Origin: Hyphomonas sp. BRH_c22
GTDB lineage: Bacteria > Pseudomonadota > Alphaproteobacteria > Caulobacterales > Hyphomonadaceae
Assembly (NCBI RefSeq): GCF_000961795.1
Contig: NZ_LADU01000091.1
Location: forward strand, 1 to 35,477
Direction: 5' to 3'
Length of the DNA stretch: 35,477 nucleotides
Below the pieces are notes generated by a model. It was not told where the DNA came from and did no database searches. It was given only the letters and a program-made list of their open reading frames with translations. Made by a program: the position numbers and the translations under genes. Of the stretch, positions 16,278 through 26,105 are shown one piece after another (within the stretch, counting starts at the first letter, position 1; every line of letters starts with the position of its first letter).

Positions 16278-17699
16278 TCAGAGCTTGTCGGCCAGTTCCC
16301 CGGCATATTTGGTGATGTCCCCAGCCCCGAGGCAGACAACCATGCCGCCCGGCTTGGCAATGCCCCTGATCGCTTCGGGCAGGTCATCCAGCGAGGCCAG
16401 CACATGGGCGCCCCGGTGGCCGTGCCGCCGGATGCTGGCAACCAGCGTCTCGTGGGTGATGCCCTCGATCGGCGTTTCGCCCGCCTCGTAGACCGGCGCG
16501 ACGAACACGTCATCGGCGGCGTCAAAGCAGCGGGAGAATTCATCGAACAGGTCGCGCAGGCGGGTGTAGCGGTGCGGCTGGCAGACGGCGATCAGCTGGC
16601 CCTGACCAAGCATGGCGCGGGCCGCCTTGAGCACGGCGGCAATCTCGACCGGGTGGTGGCCGTAATCGTCAATGATCCGCACCACGCCCTCGCCGCCCCC
16701 CTTCGGCGCCCATTCGCCCACCGTCGTGAACCGCCGCTTGACCCCGCCAAACCCGGCCAGTGAGGCCCGGATCTGCTCGTCTGTCGCGCCGAGTTCCAGC
16801 GCCACGGTGATCGCCGCCAGCGCGTTCTGCACATTGTGCTCGCCTGCCATGGGCAGCGTCAGGTCCTTGATGATCCGCGGGCTGGCCGAACCCGGCCGGC
16901 GCAGCGCCACGTCGAAATGCGCGCCGTCAAGGTCGGTGTTCAGGTTCACCGCCCGCACATCGGCCTGCCGGTTGAAGCCATAGCTGATGCGGCGGCGGTC
17001 AGTGACGCGCGCCGCCAGGTCCTGCACCTCGGGATGGTCGGTGCAGAGCACGGCAAAGCCATAGAAGGGCAGGTTTTCCACAAATGTATCAAAGGCTTCG
17101 CGCAGCCGGTCCATCGAGCCGTAATGATCCATGTGTTCCGGATCGATATTCGTCACGATGGCGCAGGTCGGGTGCAGCTTGGCGAATGTGCCGTCGCTCT
17201 CGTCGCTTTCCACCACCATCCAGTCGCTCTCGCCGGCCTTGTAGTTCGAGCCGTAGGCATGGATGATCCCGCCATTGATGACGGTCGGGTCAATCCCGCA
17301 GCCATCCAGCAGGCAGGCCACCATGCTCGTCGTCGTGGTCTTGCCATGGGTGCCCGCAATGCAGACCGTGTATTTGAGCCGCGTGATCTCGGCCAGCATG
17401 TTGGACCGCCGCACAACGGGAATGCCCGCCGCGCGCGCGGCCAGCACTTCCGGATTGTCCTTCCTGATCGCCGAGGAAATGATCACCGTTCCGGCGCCTT
17501 TGACGTTCTCGGCGCGATGCCCGATGAAAACACTGGCCCCCTTCTCGCGCAGGCGCTGCACATTGGCGCTGTCGGAAATGTCAGAGCCCTGCACCTGGTA
17601 GCCCATGGTCAGCATCACGTCGGCAATGCCCGACATGCCGATGCCGCCAATGCCGACAATATGCGCCGGGCCGAGATCGAAAGGGGTGGGAGATGTCAT
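16278..17699 (-). CDS. murC: UDP-N-acetylmuramate--L-alanine ligase MurC
   Basis: A 473-residue Mur ligase adding L-Ala to UDP-MurNAc, the first peptide step of peptidoglycan synthesis. The N-terminal Rossmann domain begins [14 protein letters not shown] near 13. The ATP loop is GTHGKTTT at 116-123. The central domain has E-S-D-E-S-D-G-T and [11 protein letters not shown]. The C-terminal domain has D-D-Y-G-H-H-P and C-Q-P-H-R-Y-T-R. I chose ATG 17699 because the 42 extra residues of a longer frame do not look like MurC, although no strong ribosome site is visible. It is cut off from the rest of dcw by an inverted gene, so it needs its own promoter in 17700-17896. It is the last dcw gene in the window. 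Confidence 0.96.
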   Translation of the reverse strand: MTSPTPFDLGPAHIVGIGGIGMSGIADVMLTMGYQVQGSDISDSANVQRLREKGASVFIGHRAENVKGAGTVIISSAIRKDNPEVLAARAAGIPVVRRSNMLAEITRLKYTVCIAGTHGKTTTTSMVACLLDGCGIDPTVINGGIIHAYGSNYKAGESDWMVVESDESDGTFAKLHPTCAIVTNIDPEHMDHYGSMDRLREAFDTFVENLPFYGFAVLCTDHPEVQDLAARVTDRRRISYGFNRQADVRAVNLNTDLDGAHFDVALRRPGSASPRIIKDLTLPMAGEHNVQNALAAITVALELGATDEQIRASLAGFGGVKRRFTTVGEWAPKGGGEGVVRIIDDYGHHPVEIAAVLKAARAMLGQGQLIAVCQPHRYTRLRDLFDEFSRCFDAADDVFVAPVYEAGETPIEGITHETLVASIRRHGHRGAHVLASLDDLPEAIRGIAKPGGMVVCLGAGDITKYAGELADKL

Positions 17700-17896
17700 G
17701 CGCGAACCGATCCAGTCAGAGAAAAAAGTCAGTGATAGCGATACCGTGCTGGCCGTTCGGGACGCAAGGACCCCGAACCATTGAGATCCCGCCAGTGTCA
17801 CCTCAACTGATAACTTCGATGGCAATCGTGGCGAATGATAGGCTTAACCGGGCGACCTTTGCGAAGCTTTGAGGGCAAGAGGGAAATTCAAAGAAA

Positions 17897-18379
17897 ATGC
17901 ATCTGGCCGAACTCAATGTCGGGCGCCTCGTGGCGCCGACAGACGACCCGCGGGTCAGGGAATTCATGGACAGTCTCGACCTGATCAACGGGCTTGGGAA
18001 ACAGATGCCCGGCTTTGTCTGGATGATGGAAGGCTCGGGCGAACCCGGCAAAGGCAATACGGACGCCAAGATCGGCGGAGACCCCCAATTCGTTGCGAAC
18101 CTCACCGTGTGGGAAGATGTCGGGAGCCTCGAGCGGTTCGTCTGGGGCAGCCTCCACCGCAAGTTCTATGAGCGCCGCGAAGAATGGTTCGAGATCCTTG
18201 GCGGCATGCATTTCGTCATGTGGTGGGTGCCGGCTGGCCACACGCCGTCACTGGAAGAGGCGCTGGAACGGCTGGCTGCCCGCGAGCGTGACGGCGATTC
18301 CGATGCAGCCTTCGGCTGGGACTGGTTGCGCGCAGCCCAAATGCACAAGACGCATGGGTGCCGCCCCTCGGCGGCCTAA
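17897..18379 (+). CDS. DUF3291-like protein inserted between murG and murC
   Basis: A 160-residue soluble protein resembling the DUF3291 family. The start [19 protein letters not shown], the N-G-L-G...P-G-F-V-W stretch and the L-H-R-K-F-Y-x-R-R-x-E-W-F and [11 protein letters not shown] segments fit that group, which belongs to the dimeric alpha-beta barrel (monooxygenase-like) fold. Function is unknown. It is on plus, opposite to all the surrounding dcw genes. Its stop overlaps the murG stop by a few nucleotides, so the two are convergent; on its other side it is divergent from murC by about 200 bp. GAGGG lies rather far (about 14 nt) upstream of the ATG, so translation may be modest. Confidence 0.85.
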   Translation: MHLAELNVGRLVAPTDDPRVREFMDSLDLINGLGKQMPGFVWMMEGSGEPGKGNTDAKIGGDPQFVANLTVWEDVGSLERFVWGSLHRKFYERREEWFEILGGMHFVMWWVPAGHTPSLEEALERLAARERDGDSDAAFGWDWLRAAQMHKTHGCRPSAA

Positions 18380-19476
18380 AGCTCGGCGACCCGCTCGGCC
18401 ATGTCGGCCAGGTCGCTCGCCGCATTCACCTTGCCGACCGATTTCGCCGCTGCCGCCCGCTTGCGCAGGTCGTCGCCATGCGCAAGCCGCACGGCGATCA
18501 GGCTGCCCAGCAGCTTCGGATAGAGGTTGCTCTCCAGCAGCATGTCAGCCGCCTCGACATCCGTCAGCGCCTCGGCATTGGCGGCCTGGTGGTCATCCAT
18601 AGCGATCGCCAGCGGGATCAGGATGGACGGGCGTCCCACGACTGCCAGTTCACTCACCGTGCCGGCGCCTGACCGCGCCACGACGAGATGCGCCGAAGCA
18701 AGCCGTTCCGGCATGTCGGCAAAAAACGGCGCAAGGTCCGCATCGACCTGGGCCCGCCGGTAGATGTTGCGCACGCCCTCCATCTGCTCTGGCCGCACCT
18801 GCTGCACCACTTTCAGGCGTCCGCGCAGCAAGGCAGGGACATAATCCGCAACCGCCAGCGGAACGGTATCGCCGATAATGCTGGACCCCTGGCTGCCCCC
18901 CGTCACGAACAGGACAAGCTTGCCGTCCGTCGGGGGATAAGGCGCCTCGCGCATCTCGACGATCGGCGCCCGAACCGGGTTGCCGATCGGCATATGCGCC
19001 GCCCCTCTCGGCAGGTAATCGAGCCGGTTGAACCCGCTCGCGACAAATTTTGCATGCTGCGCGAACTGCCGGTTCACCCGGCCAAGCACGGCGTTCTGTT
19101 CATGGATGATGATTGGCACGCCAAGCTTCTTCGCCGCCGCCAGCGCAGGATAGGCCGGATAGCCGCCGAACCCCGCCACCAGGGCCGGCTGTGTGTCCTT
19201 CATCAGGCGCGCCGCACGGCCGATGCCGGCCCTGATCTTCAGGGCGGCCGATGGCAGCGTCCAGGGCTTGCGGAAGTTCGGCGAGGCGGCTTGCACCTCC
19301 TCCTTCCACTCAGCCGGAAAATCGGTCGCATAGCGAAGACCCCGGTGGTCGGAGATCAACCCCACCCTCCATCCGCGCGCGCGCATTTCGTCAGCAAAGG
19401 CGCGCGCCGGGAACATGTGTCCGCCGGTACCGCCTGCTGCAATTATCACCAGTTTTCCGGTGTCTAGCTCAGCCAT
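18376..19476 (-). CDS. murG: Lipid I to lipid II GlcNAc transferase MurG
   Basis: A 366-residue peripheral membrane glycosyltransferase (GT28) that adds GlcNAc to lipid I on the inner face of the membrane. The first glycine loop G-G-T-G-G-H is at 15-20. [11 protein letters not shown] lies in the N-domain, V-T-G-G-S-Q-G-S marks the second glycine-rich loop, and [11 protein letters not shown] is in the UDP-sugar site. Its ATG overlaps the ftsW 3' end by 8 nt, consistent with coupling. Its 3' end meets the convergent DUF3291-like gene. Confidence 0.97.
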   Translation of the reverse strand: MAELDTGKLVIIAAGGTGGHMFPARAFADEMRARGWRVGLISDHRGLRYATDFPAEWKEEVQAASPNFRKPWTLPSAALKIRAGIGRAARLMKDTQPALVAGFGGYPAYPALAAAKKLGVPIIIHEQNAVLGRVNRQFAQHAKFVASGFNRLDYLPRGAAHMPIGNPVRAPIVEMREAPYPPTDGKLVLFVTGGSQGSSIIGDTVPLAVADYVPALLRGRLKVVQQVRPEQMEGVRNIYRRAQVDADLAPFFADMPERLASAHLVVARSGAGTVSELAVVGRPSILIPLAIAMDDHQAANAEALTDVEAADMLLESNLYPKLLGSLIAVRLAHGDDLRKRAAAAKSVGKVNAASDLADMAERVAEL

Positions 19477-20620
19477 ACCTGCCTCTTATGCGCGTACCCT
19501 GTCCGCGCACAAGTGCCAGTGCAAGCCCGAGTGTCAATGCCGTGCCGATCATCGAGGAGCCTCCATATGACACAAAAGGCAATGTCATGCCCTTTGGAGG
19601 GATCAGGGCCACATTGACGGCAATGTTGATGGCGGCCTGAAGGCCGAAGAGTGAAAACAGCCCGGCCGCCGCCGCACGGGCATAGCCGTCATCGAGCCGG
19701 GCCGCCGCCCGGAAGCCGCGCAGCACCATCAGCGAGAAGACCGCGAGCAGGACGATTGCGGCAACCAGCCCGAATTCCTCGACCATGACCGAGAAGATGA
19801 AATCGGTGTGCGCGTCCGGCAGGCTGGCCTTGACCAGCCCCTCCCCCGGCCCGACGCCGAACAGGCCGCCGCGCCCGATGGCCTCGGCCGCCTTGTCGAT
19901 CTGGTAGGTGTCGTATTGCGTCGGATTGACGAAACTGTTCACCCGCACGCGCACATGCGGCAGCAGCGCATAGAGGAGGCCCGCGAGACCTGCGCCGCCA
20001 CCCGCAAATGCCGCCGCCCATTTCCACGGCAGGCCGCTGATGAAGAAGGTGATCACGAACGCCGCCGTCAGCAGGGCTGCCTGGCCGACATCGGGCTGCA
20101 GCAGCAACAGGCCCAGGGTGACCGCGTAAAACACAAAGGCAATGACTGCCCAGGGGCCGCTCGGATAGGCTTGACGCTGGGCCAGCAGCCAGCCGCTCAG
20201 CACGATCAGCGCAGGCTTGACCATTTCGCTCGGCTGCAGGGAAAAGCCGGCAATGCGGAGCCAGCGCTGCGCGCCTTTCGCCTCGTATCCGAACACCAGG
20301 ATCCACACCATCAGCAACAGCGCGACAATGAAGATCGCGGTCGCCGCCCGGCGCGCCCAGGCCTGGTTGAGCATGCTGAACGCGATCAGGATGACGGCCG
20401 CAGACACGGCGAAGGCGGCCTGCCGGATCACAAAGAAATATTCCTGGTCGTAACCGATGCGCTTGGCAGCGGTCGGCCCGGCCGCCAGCGACAGGAGAAG
20501 TCCGATCGCCATCAGGAAGAACGCCCCGCCCATCAGCCCCCAGTCAACCGTACGTCGCCATTCGGTCAGCCATGACGTATCGGACCGGGCGAACTGCAGG
20601 GTGGTCGGGGCTGCGTTCAA
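19469..20620 (-). CDS. ftsW: Septal peptidoglycan polymerase FtsW
   Basis: A 383-residue SEDS-family integral membrane protein with about ten membrane segments. It polymerises lipid II at the septum together with FtsI. Diagnostic motifs are [26 protein letters not shown] and [16 protein letters not shown] near the C-terminus. The start is a TTG at 20620 that overlaps the murD stop (TTGA), with AAGGTGA just upstream. The next in-frame ATG would remove about 29 residues before the first membrane span. Its tight placement between murD and murG is the standard dcw order. Confidence 0.96.
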   Translation of the reverse strand: MNAAPTTLQFARSDTSWLTEWRRTVDWGLMGGAFFLMAIGLLLSLAAGPTAAKRIGYDQEYFFVIRQAAFAVSAAVILIAFSMLNQAWARRAATAIFIVALLLMVWILVFGYEAKGAQRWLRIAGFSLQPSEMVKPALIVLSGWLLAQRQAYPSGPWAVIAFVFYAVTLGLLLLQPDVGQAALLTAAFVITFFISGLPWKWAAAFAGGGAGLAGLLYALLPHVRVRVNSFVNPTQYDTYQIDKAAEAIGRGGLFGVGPGEGLVKASLPDAHTDFIFSVMVEEFGLVAAIVLLAVFSLMVLRGFRAAARLDDGYARAAAAGLFSLFGLQAAINIAVNVALIPPKGMTLPFVSYGGSSMIGTALTLGLALALVRGQGTRIRGRYG

Positions 20621-22032
20621 GCCATCACCTTGATCTCATGCGGCATCATCGACTGGACAATCGAGCGGAAATCATCGCCGCGATGCTCGAAATCGCGATA
20701 CTGGTCGAAACTCGCACAGGCTGGCGACAACAGCACGATCGGCTGCGCGTCGCCTGCGCCCTTCGCATCGCGCAGCGCGGCTTCCACCGCTTTTTCCATC
20801 GTGCCGCATTTCTGCAGGGCGACCTTGCCCTTCAGCGTCATCGCGAACGCGTCTTCGGCGTCACCGATCAGGTAGGCTTTCGCAATGTTCGGGAACAGCG
20901 GCTCAAGCGGCGCAATGCCTTCGGCCTTCGGCACGCCGCCGGCGATCCAGTAGACATGCTTGAAGGCCTTCAGCGCCTGCTCGGCGGCTTGCGCATTGGT
21001 GGCCTTGGAATCATTGATGAACCTGACGCCGTCGACTTCGCCAACCGTCTCCAGGCGGTGCGGCAGGCCGGGGAAGGATTTCAGGCCCGCCATGATGACC
21101 TGCTGGTCCACGCCGAGCGCACGGCAGGCCGCATAGGCGGCGGCGGCGTTCTGGTGATTGTGGGTGCCCGGCAGGGACGGACAGTCGGCCAGGTTGCCGA
21201 TCAGTTCAGCCTTGCCGGACTGGTTGTCATACAGGCGCCCGTCAATGGCGCTGACGCCCCGGCCAAGCGAATAGGTCGAGGAGGCATGGACAACACGGCC
21301 CTTGCCCTGCCCGGCCAGTCCGATGGCGATGGACTGCGTGATCACGTCATCGAAGCCGACAATCGCCACGTCGCCCGGCTCCTGGTTCTGGAAGATGCGC
21401 ATCTTGGCGGCCTGGTAGCCTTCCATGCCGCCATGCCGGTCGAGATGGTCCGGGCTCATGTTGAGCAGGACGGCAATGTCGCAATGCAGGCTTTTCACCA
21501 GGTCCAGCTGATAGGAGGACAGTTCCAGCACATAGACGGCGTTGGCATGCAGCGCGGCAAGGTCCAGCACGCCGGTGCCGATATTGCCGCCGATGCGCGC
21601 GTCACGCCCGGCCTGTTTCAGGATATGACCGATCAGGGCCGTCGTGGTCGATTTTCCGTTCGTTCCGGTGATGCCGATGATCTTCGGACGGCCGCGTTCG
21701 GGAAGCGACTGCACGGCGCGCGCAAACAGCTCCATGTCGCCGACAACCGGCACGCCGGTCATTTCGGCCATGCGCACGATGCGGTGCGGCGCCGGAAACT
21801 TGTAGGGAATGCCCGGCGACAGGACCAGCGCGGCAAAGGTCTGCCAGTCGCGCTTGTTGATGTCCGACAGGGTCACGCCAGCCGCTTCGGCCTTGTTGCG
21901 CGTGTCCTCATTATCGTCCCACGCATGCACGCGCGCGCCGCCAGCCTTCAGCGCTTTTGCTGCGCTGAGGCCTGTCCGGCCAAGGCCGAACACGGCGACA
22001 TCCCGTCCTGCGTATTCCGTAATGGGGATCAT
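20617..22032 (-). CDS. murD: UDP-MurNAc-L-Ala--D-glutamate ligase MurD
   Basis: A 471-residue cytoplasmic Mur ligase that adds D-Glu to UDP-MurNAc-L-Ala. The N-terminal domain has V-F-G-L-G-R-T-G-L-S near 14-23. The ATP loop is GTNGKSTT at about 123-130. Later motifs are L-L-N-M-S-P-D-H-L-D-R-H and F-I-N-D-S-K-A-T-N. It starts 10 bp after the mraY stop, the only non-overlapping junction among its near neighbours, and ends overlapping the ftsW start. Confidence 0.97.
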   Translation of the reverse strand: MIPITEYAGRDVAVFGLGRTGLSAAKALKAGGARVHAWDDNEDTRNKAEAAGVTLSDINKRDWQTFAALVLSPGIPYKFPAPHRIVRMAEMTGVPVVGDMELFARAVQSLPERGRPKIIGITGTNGKSTTTALIGHILKQAGRDARIGGNIGTGVLDLAALHANAVYVLELSSYQLDLVKSLHCDIAVLLNMSPDHLDRHGGMEGYQAAKMRIFQNQEPGDVAIVGFDDVITQSIAIGLAGQGKGRVVHASSTYSLGRGVSAIDGRLYDNQSGKAELIGNLADCPSLPGTHNHQNAAAAYAACRALGVDQQVIMAGLKSFPGLPHRLETVGEVDGVRFINDSKATNAQAAEQALKAFKHVYWIAGGVPKAEGIAPLEPLFPNIAKAYLIGDAEDAFAMTLKGKVALQKCGTMEKAVEAALRDAKGAGDAQPIVLLSPACASFDQYRDFEHRGDDFRSIVQSMMPHEIKVMA

Positions 22033-22042
22033 GGGGTGGCGG

Positions 22043-23236
22043 TTACCTCAGCTTCAATGTTGCGAGGCCCGCGAGGGCGAATAAGACGGACAGGATCCAG
22101 AAGCGCGCGACGACGCGCGTTTCCGGCCAGTTCTTTTTCTGGAAGTGATGGTGCAGCGGCGCCATCAGGAAAATGCGCTGGCCGGTGCCGGTCAGGCGCC
22201 GGGTGATCTTGAACCAGCCGACCTGCAGCATCACCGACAGGGCTTCCATCACGAACAGGCCGCCAATGATGACCAGCGCAAACTCGTGCTTGGTCGCCAC
22301 GGCCACCACGCCCAGCATGCCGCCAAGGCCGAGCGAACCGGTATCGCCCATGAACACCTTGGCCGGATAGGCATTGTACCAGAGGAAGCCCATGCCCGCG
22401 CCGATCATGGCGCCCAGCACGACCGCGATCTCGCCCGCGCCCGGCGCGAACTGGATGCCCAGGTATTGCGCGAAGACAAAGTTGCCGGTCAGGTAGGCAA
22501 TCATCGCATAGGCGGCCGCCGCGAAGGTCATCGGCACGATGGCCAGCCCGTCGAGGCCATCGGTGAAATTCACCGCATTGGCGCTGCCGACGACAACGAT
22601 CATGCCGAACAGGATGAAGAACCCGCCGAGCGGCAGGAAATAATTGTTCACGAACGGCACCGCGACACCGCCGGAGAAGGACGGGTCTGCAGGCTGCACG
22701 GAGGTCTTCGGCGCGAGGGCGGCGATCTGTTCGGCCAGGCCGTTCAGCGGGCCCCACTCGGCATGCCCTGCGGGCGTATGGGCGCCATGCAGACCCATGA
22801 TGAAGGCACAGGCCACCGCCGCAATCGCAAACCCGATCAGCAGGCGGGCGCGCGCCGACACGCCGTCGGCGCTCTGCTTCGTCACCTTGGCATGGTCATC
22901 GAGGTATCCCAGCAGGGCGTAGGATAGCGTCACGAACAGCACGACCCAGACATAGGGGTTGTGAAGATTGCCCCACAGCAGCACGCCGACCAGCAGGCCC
23001 AGCCAGATCAGCAGGCCGCCCATCGTGGGCGTGCCCTGCTTCGACATCTGCGCCTCCAGCGACAGGTCGCGGATCGGCTGGCCCTTGCCCTGACGGGCCC
23101 GGAGCATGTTGATGATCGCGTCACCAAACACCACTGTCACCAGGAACGCCGTCACCACGGCAGCGCCCGCGCGGAAGGTGATATAGTTCAGTAGGTTGAA
23201 GAAACCGCTATCTGCGGCCAGCCATTCGTACAGCAT
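22043..23236 (-). CDS. mraY: Phospho-MurNAc-pentapeptide transferase MraY
   Basis: A 397-residue integral membrane enzyme making lipid I from UDP-MurNAc-pentapeptide and undecaprenyl phosphate. The catalytic Asp pair is in L-D-D-H-A-K (about 113-114). N-F-T-D-G-L-D-G-L (about 223-231), F-M-G-D-T-G-S-L and the H-H-H-F motif near the end are present. I prefer ATG 23236 because GAGG is 7 nt upstream; a GTG at 23239 is 3 nt further out. It is about 35-40 residues longer than the E. coli enzyme, due mainly to an extra loop around 150-190 before the N-F-T-D segment. It overlaps or abuts the murF stop. Confidence 0.96.
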   Translation of the reverse strand: MLYEWLAADSGFFNLLNYITFRAGAAVVTAFLVTVVFGDAIINMLRARQGKGQPIRDLSLEAQMSKQGTPTMGGLLIWLGLLVGVLLWGNLHNPYVWVVLFVTLSYALLGYLDDHAKVTKQSADGVSARARLLIGFAIAAVACAFIMGLHGAHTPAGHAEWGPLNGLAEQIAALAPKTSVQPADPSFSGGVAVPFVNNYFLPLGGFFILFGMIVVVGSANAVNFTDGLDGLAIVPMTFAAAAYAMIAYLTGNFVFAQYLGIQFAPGAGEIAVVLGAMIGAGMGFLWYNAYPAKVFMGDTGSLGLGGMLGVVAVATKHEFALVIIGGLFVMEALSVMLQVGWFKITRRLTGTGQRIFLMAPLHHHFQKKNWPETRVVARFWILSVLFALAGLATLKLR

Positions 23237-24672
23237 CACCTGACCTCTGCAGCGTCTTGCGCGCCGCTATCCATCTTGCCCAAACCAGCCGCTGCACTTC
23301 GTTGGCGCAAGCGGTCTGCAATACGTCCCATCCCGGAGGCATTCGACCCTTTGATCAAGAGCACGTCGCCATCTCTCACTGCATTTAGCAGTGCATTCCA
23401 CAGCTCATCCGCCTTGGGTGCCCACACCTGCTGCAAACCGGGCGGCAGAGCCTCGGCAAGGTGAGTCATTTTGTCGCCCACGAGAAACACGCCCTCGGCG
23501 CCGCTGGCGACAACATCCGGTGCCAGTGCGGCATGTTCACGGGCTGACTCGTCACCCAGTTCCAGCATTTCGCCGAGCGCCACGAGCCGCCGTCCACCCT
23601 TGCGCTGGGGCAGGGCCGAGAGGGCGGCGCGCATGCTCGACGGGTTGGCATTGTAGGAATCATCCACCAGCGTGAAATGGCCGCCATCCGGCAGGGCCAT
23701 GCGCTCAGCCGTGCCGCGTCCCGGCGGCGGGGCATAGCCTGAAAGCGCCTCGGCACAATCTGCGACAGACAGCCCGGTCTGGCTCGCCGCCAGCAGGGCT
23801 GCGGCCACGTTGAGCGCCCAATGCTTGCCGACCGCGTCGATTTCCACTTCTGCGCGCGTGCCGATCACATCCACGCTGATACGGCTGGTCGCGCCATCGG
23901 ATTCATACCCCGTCACCCGCGCCGTCGCATCGTCCGCCACGCCGAAGGTTTCAAGATTGCCCGTCGGGCAGAGCGCCCGCGCCCGCGCCGCCAGCTGGTC
24001 GAGAAACGCGTCATCGGCCGGCAGGATGAACGTGCCGCCCGCTTCCATGCCGGCAAAGATGTCGGCCTTCTCGTCCGCGACCGCTTCCAGGCTGCCAAGG
24101 CCTTCCAGGTGCGCCCCGGCAATGCAGGTGATGATGCCGATATGCGGGCGCACCATCAGGCTGCGCGGCGCAATCTCACCGGGCGTCGACATGCCGATTT
24201 CGAACACGGCGCGCGCGGTATTCTCCGGCATCCGCGCCAGTGTCAGCGGTACGCCCCAGTGATTGTTGAAACTCTTGACGTTCCAGTGCGCGGGGCCCGC
24301 CGCGCGGTAGATACGCGCCAGCATTTCCTTGACCGAAGTCTTGCCGACACTTCCGGTCACCGCCGTGCGGATCGCACCTGACCGGGCCCGCGCCGCAATC
24401 CCCATCATCTCCAGGGCCGCCTGCACATCATCGACCCTGATAATCGGCCCGCCGGTCACCGGTTTCGACACCAGCGCGCCCGCCGCGCCCGCCTTGAAGG
24501 CGGCCTCGACAAAGTCATGCCCGTCGCGCTGGTCCTGCAGCGCCACGAACAGGTCACCCGGCATCAGGGTGCGCGTGTCGATCGAGATCGTGCCCGACAC
24601 CCAGAACGGATCGCTTGCTGTCCCGCCGGTTGCGAGGGCGATTTCCTCAGAGGTCCAGAGAAGCTGGCTCAT
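23236..24672 (-). CDS. murF: UDP-MurNAc-tripeptide--D-Ala-D-Ala ligase MurF
   Basis: A 478-residue Mur ligase that adds the D-Ala-D-Ala dipeptide to complete the pentapeptide. An N-terminal substrate domain has [17 protein letters not shown]. The ATP loop is TGSVGKTS at about 106-113. [13 protein letters not shown] and [11 protein letters not shown] are family motifs. ATGA overlaps with murE upstream. It is cytoplasmic and works directly before MraY. Confidence 0.97.
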   Translation of the reverse strand: MSQLLWTSEEIALATGGTASDPFWVSGTISIDTRTLMPGDLFVALQDQRDGHDFVEAAFKAGAAGALVSKPVTGGPIIRVDDVQAALEMMGIAARARSGAIRTAVTGSVGKTSVKEMLARIYRAAGPAHWNVKSFNNHWGVPLTLARMPENTARAVFEIGMSTPGEIAPRSLMVRPHIGIITCIAGAHLEGLGSLEAVADEKADIFAGMEAGGTFILPADDAFLDQLAARARALCPTGNLETFGVADDATARVTGYESDGATSRISVDVIGTRAEVEIDAVGKHWALNVAAALLAASQTGLSVADCAEALSGYAPPPGRGTAERMALPDGGHFTLVDDSYNANPSSMRAALSALPQRKGGRRLVALGEMLELGDESAREHAALAPDVVASGAEGVFLVGDKMTHLAEALPPGLQQVWAPKADELWNALLNAVRDGDVLLIKGSNASGMGRIADRLRQRSAAAGLGKMDSGAQDAAEVR

Positions 24673-26105
24673 GCGTGCTCCCCTGCCAGCGCCGACAGCG
24701 CCGTGTCCTGGTCGGAGAACGGGATCACCGTATTGCCGACAATCTGGCCGGTCTCGTGGCCCTTGCCTGCGATGACCAGCGTGTCGCCCTTTTTCAGTTC
24801 CGCGACGATTGTGCGGATCGCCTTTTCCCGGTCGCCAATCTCGCGCGCGCCCGGCGCAGCCGCGAGGATCGCCTTGCGGATGGCCGCCGCGTCTTCGCTG
24901 CGGGGATTGTCGTCTGTCACGATCACGTCGTCGGCCTGGCGCGTTGCGATCTCGCCCATGATCGGGCGCTTCTTCGCATCGCGGTCACCGCCGCAGCCGA
25001 AGATCACTTTCAGCCGCCCGGCCGTATGCGGGCGCACGGCGCGCAGCAGTACGTCAAGGCCGTCCGGCGTATGCGCATAGTCCACGAACACCCCTGCCCC
25101 GGCAGGCGTCTTGCCCACCAGTTCAAGGCGGCCCTTCACGGGCTCGAGATGCGTCAGGCCATCGGCGACCTGTTCGAAGGTCAGGCCGAGTGCCAGGGCA
25201 ATCGCCGCTGCCGCCAGCGCATTCAGGGCCTGGAACTCGCCGATAAGGGGCAGTTCCAGCGGCTTCTGCTCCACATCGCGCCAGAACAGGTTCAGCACCT
25301 GCCCCGTGGCGCGCGGCATGATTTCGTCGATCCAGAGATCCTCGCCACGCCAGCCGAACGACACGATCTGGAGGCCGGCCGTCTTTGCCGCTTCCTCGAA
25401 CACTTCGCGATGGTCACTGTCGGCATTGACGATGGCCGGCATGCCCTTATGGCCGAGCTGCCGGAACAGCCGCAGCTTGGCATCGAGATAGGCTTCCATC
25501 GTGGCGTGATAGTCGAGATGGTCCTGCGTGAAGTTGAGGAACGCCACCGCCGACAGGTCCACGCCGTCAAGACGGTGCTGCTCAAGCCCGTGGCTGGAGG
25601 CTTCCATCGCGCAATGTGTCACACCCTGGCGCACAAGCTCGCGCAGCGTCTCGTGAATGGTCACCGGGTCCGGCGTCGTGTGGCCGACATCAATCTTTCC
25701 GCCCGGGCCGATGGCCCCCAGCGTGCCCATCGAGGCGGCGCCAAGACCGGCCCGCGACCAGATCTGGCGCAGGAAATCCACGGTGGAGGATTTACCGTTC
25801 GTGCCGGTAATCGCCACAACCGTTTCAGGCTGGGAATGGTAGAAACGCTTCGCCGCCAGCGCCAGCGCCCGGCGCGGCTCGTCGGCGATCACATGCGGCA
25901 CCGGCACCTTTTCGACGCCGCCATCCGACAGGATCGCGGCCGCACCGGCCTCGACCGCTTGCGGCACGAACTTGCGCCCGTCCGCTGCCGTGCCCGCAAG
26001 GGCCGCGAACAGGAAGCCCGGCTGCACCTTGCGGCTGTCCGCCGTCATGCCGGTGATCTCGGTCTCGCCGTCTTCGGCGAGGGGAAACAGGTCTTTCAGT
26101 TTCAC
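24669..26105 (-). CDS. murE: UDP-MurNAc-L-Ala-D-Glu--meso-DAP ligase MurE
   Basis: A 478-residue Mur ligase adding the third residue of the stem peptide. The ATP loop GTNGKSS lies at 101-107. The D-N-P-R motif at 399-402 (followed by S-E-D) is the known marker for meso-diaminopimelate rather than lysine, so a Gram-negative DAP-type wall is expected. H-T-T-P-D-P and Y-A-H-T-P-D-G-L are also present. The start is a GTG that overlaps the ftsI stop (GTGA), typical of coupled dcw genes; the end overlaps the murF start. Confidence 0.97.
   Translation of the reverse strand: MKLKDLFPLAEDGETEITGMTADSRKVQPGFLFAALAGTAADGRKFVPQAVEAGAAAILSDGGVEKVPVPHVIADEPRRALALAAKRFYHSQPETVVAITGTNGKSSTVDFLRQIWSRAGLGAASMGTLGAIGPGGKIDVGHTTPDPVTIHETLRELVRQGVTHCAMEASSHGLEQHRLDGVDLSAVAFLNFTQDHLDYHATMEAYLDAKLRLFRQLGHKGMPAIVNADSDHREVFEEAAKTAGLQIVSFGWRGEDLWIDEIMPRATGQVLNLFWRDVEQKPLELPLIGEFQALNALAAAAIALALGLTFEQVADGLTHLEPVKGRLELVGKTPAGAGVFVDYAHTPDGLDVLLRAVRPHTAGRLKVIFGCGGDRDAKKRPIMGEIATRQADDVIVTDDNPRSEDAAAIRKAILAAAPGAREIGDREKAIRTIVAELKKGDTLVIAGKGHETGQIVGNTVIPFSDQDTALSALAGEHA

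Noticed and set aside
20572..22206. 544-codon plus-strand frame opposite murD
   Set aside because: Antisense of a clear Mur ligase, with composition typical of shadow frames.
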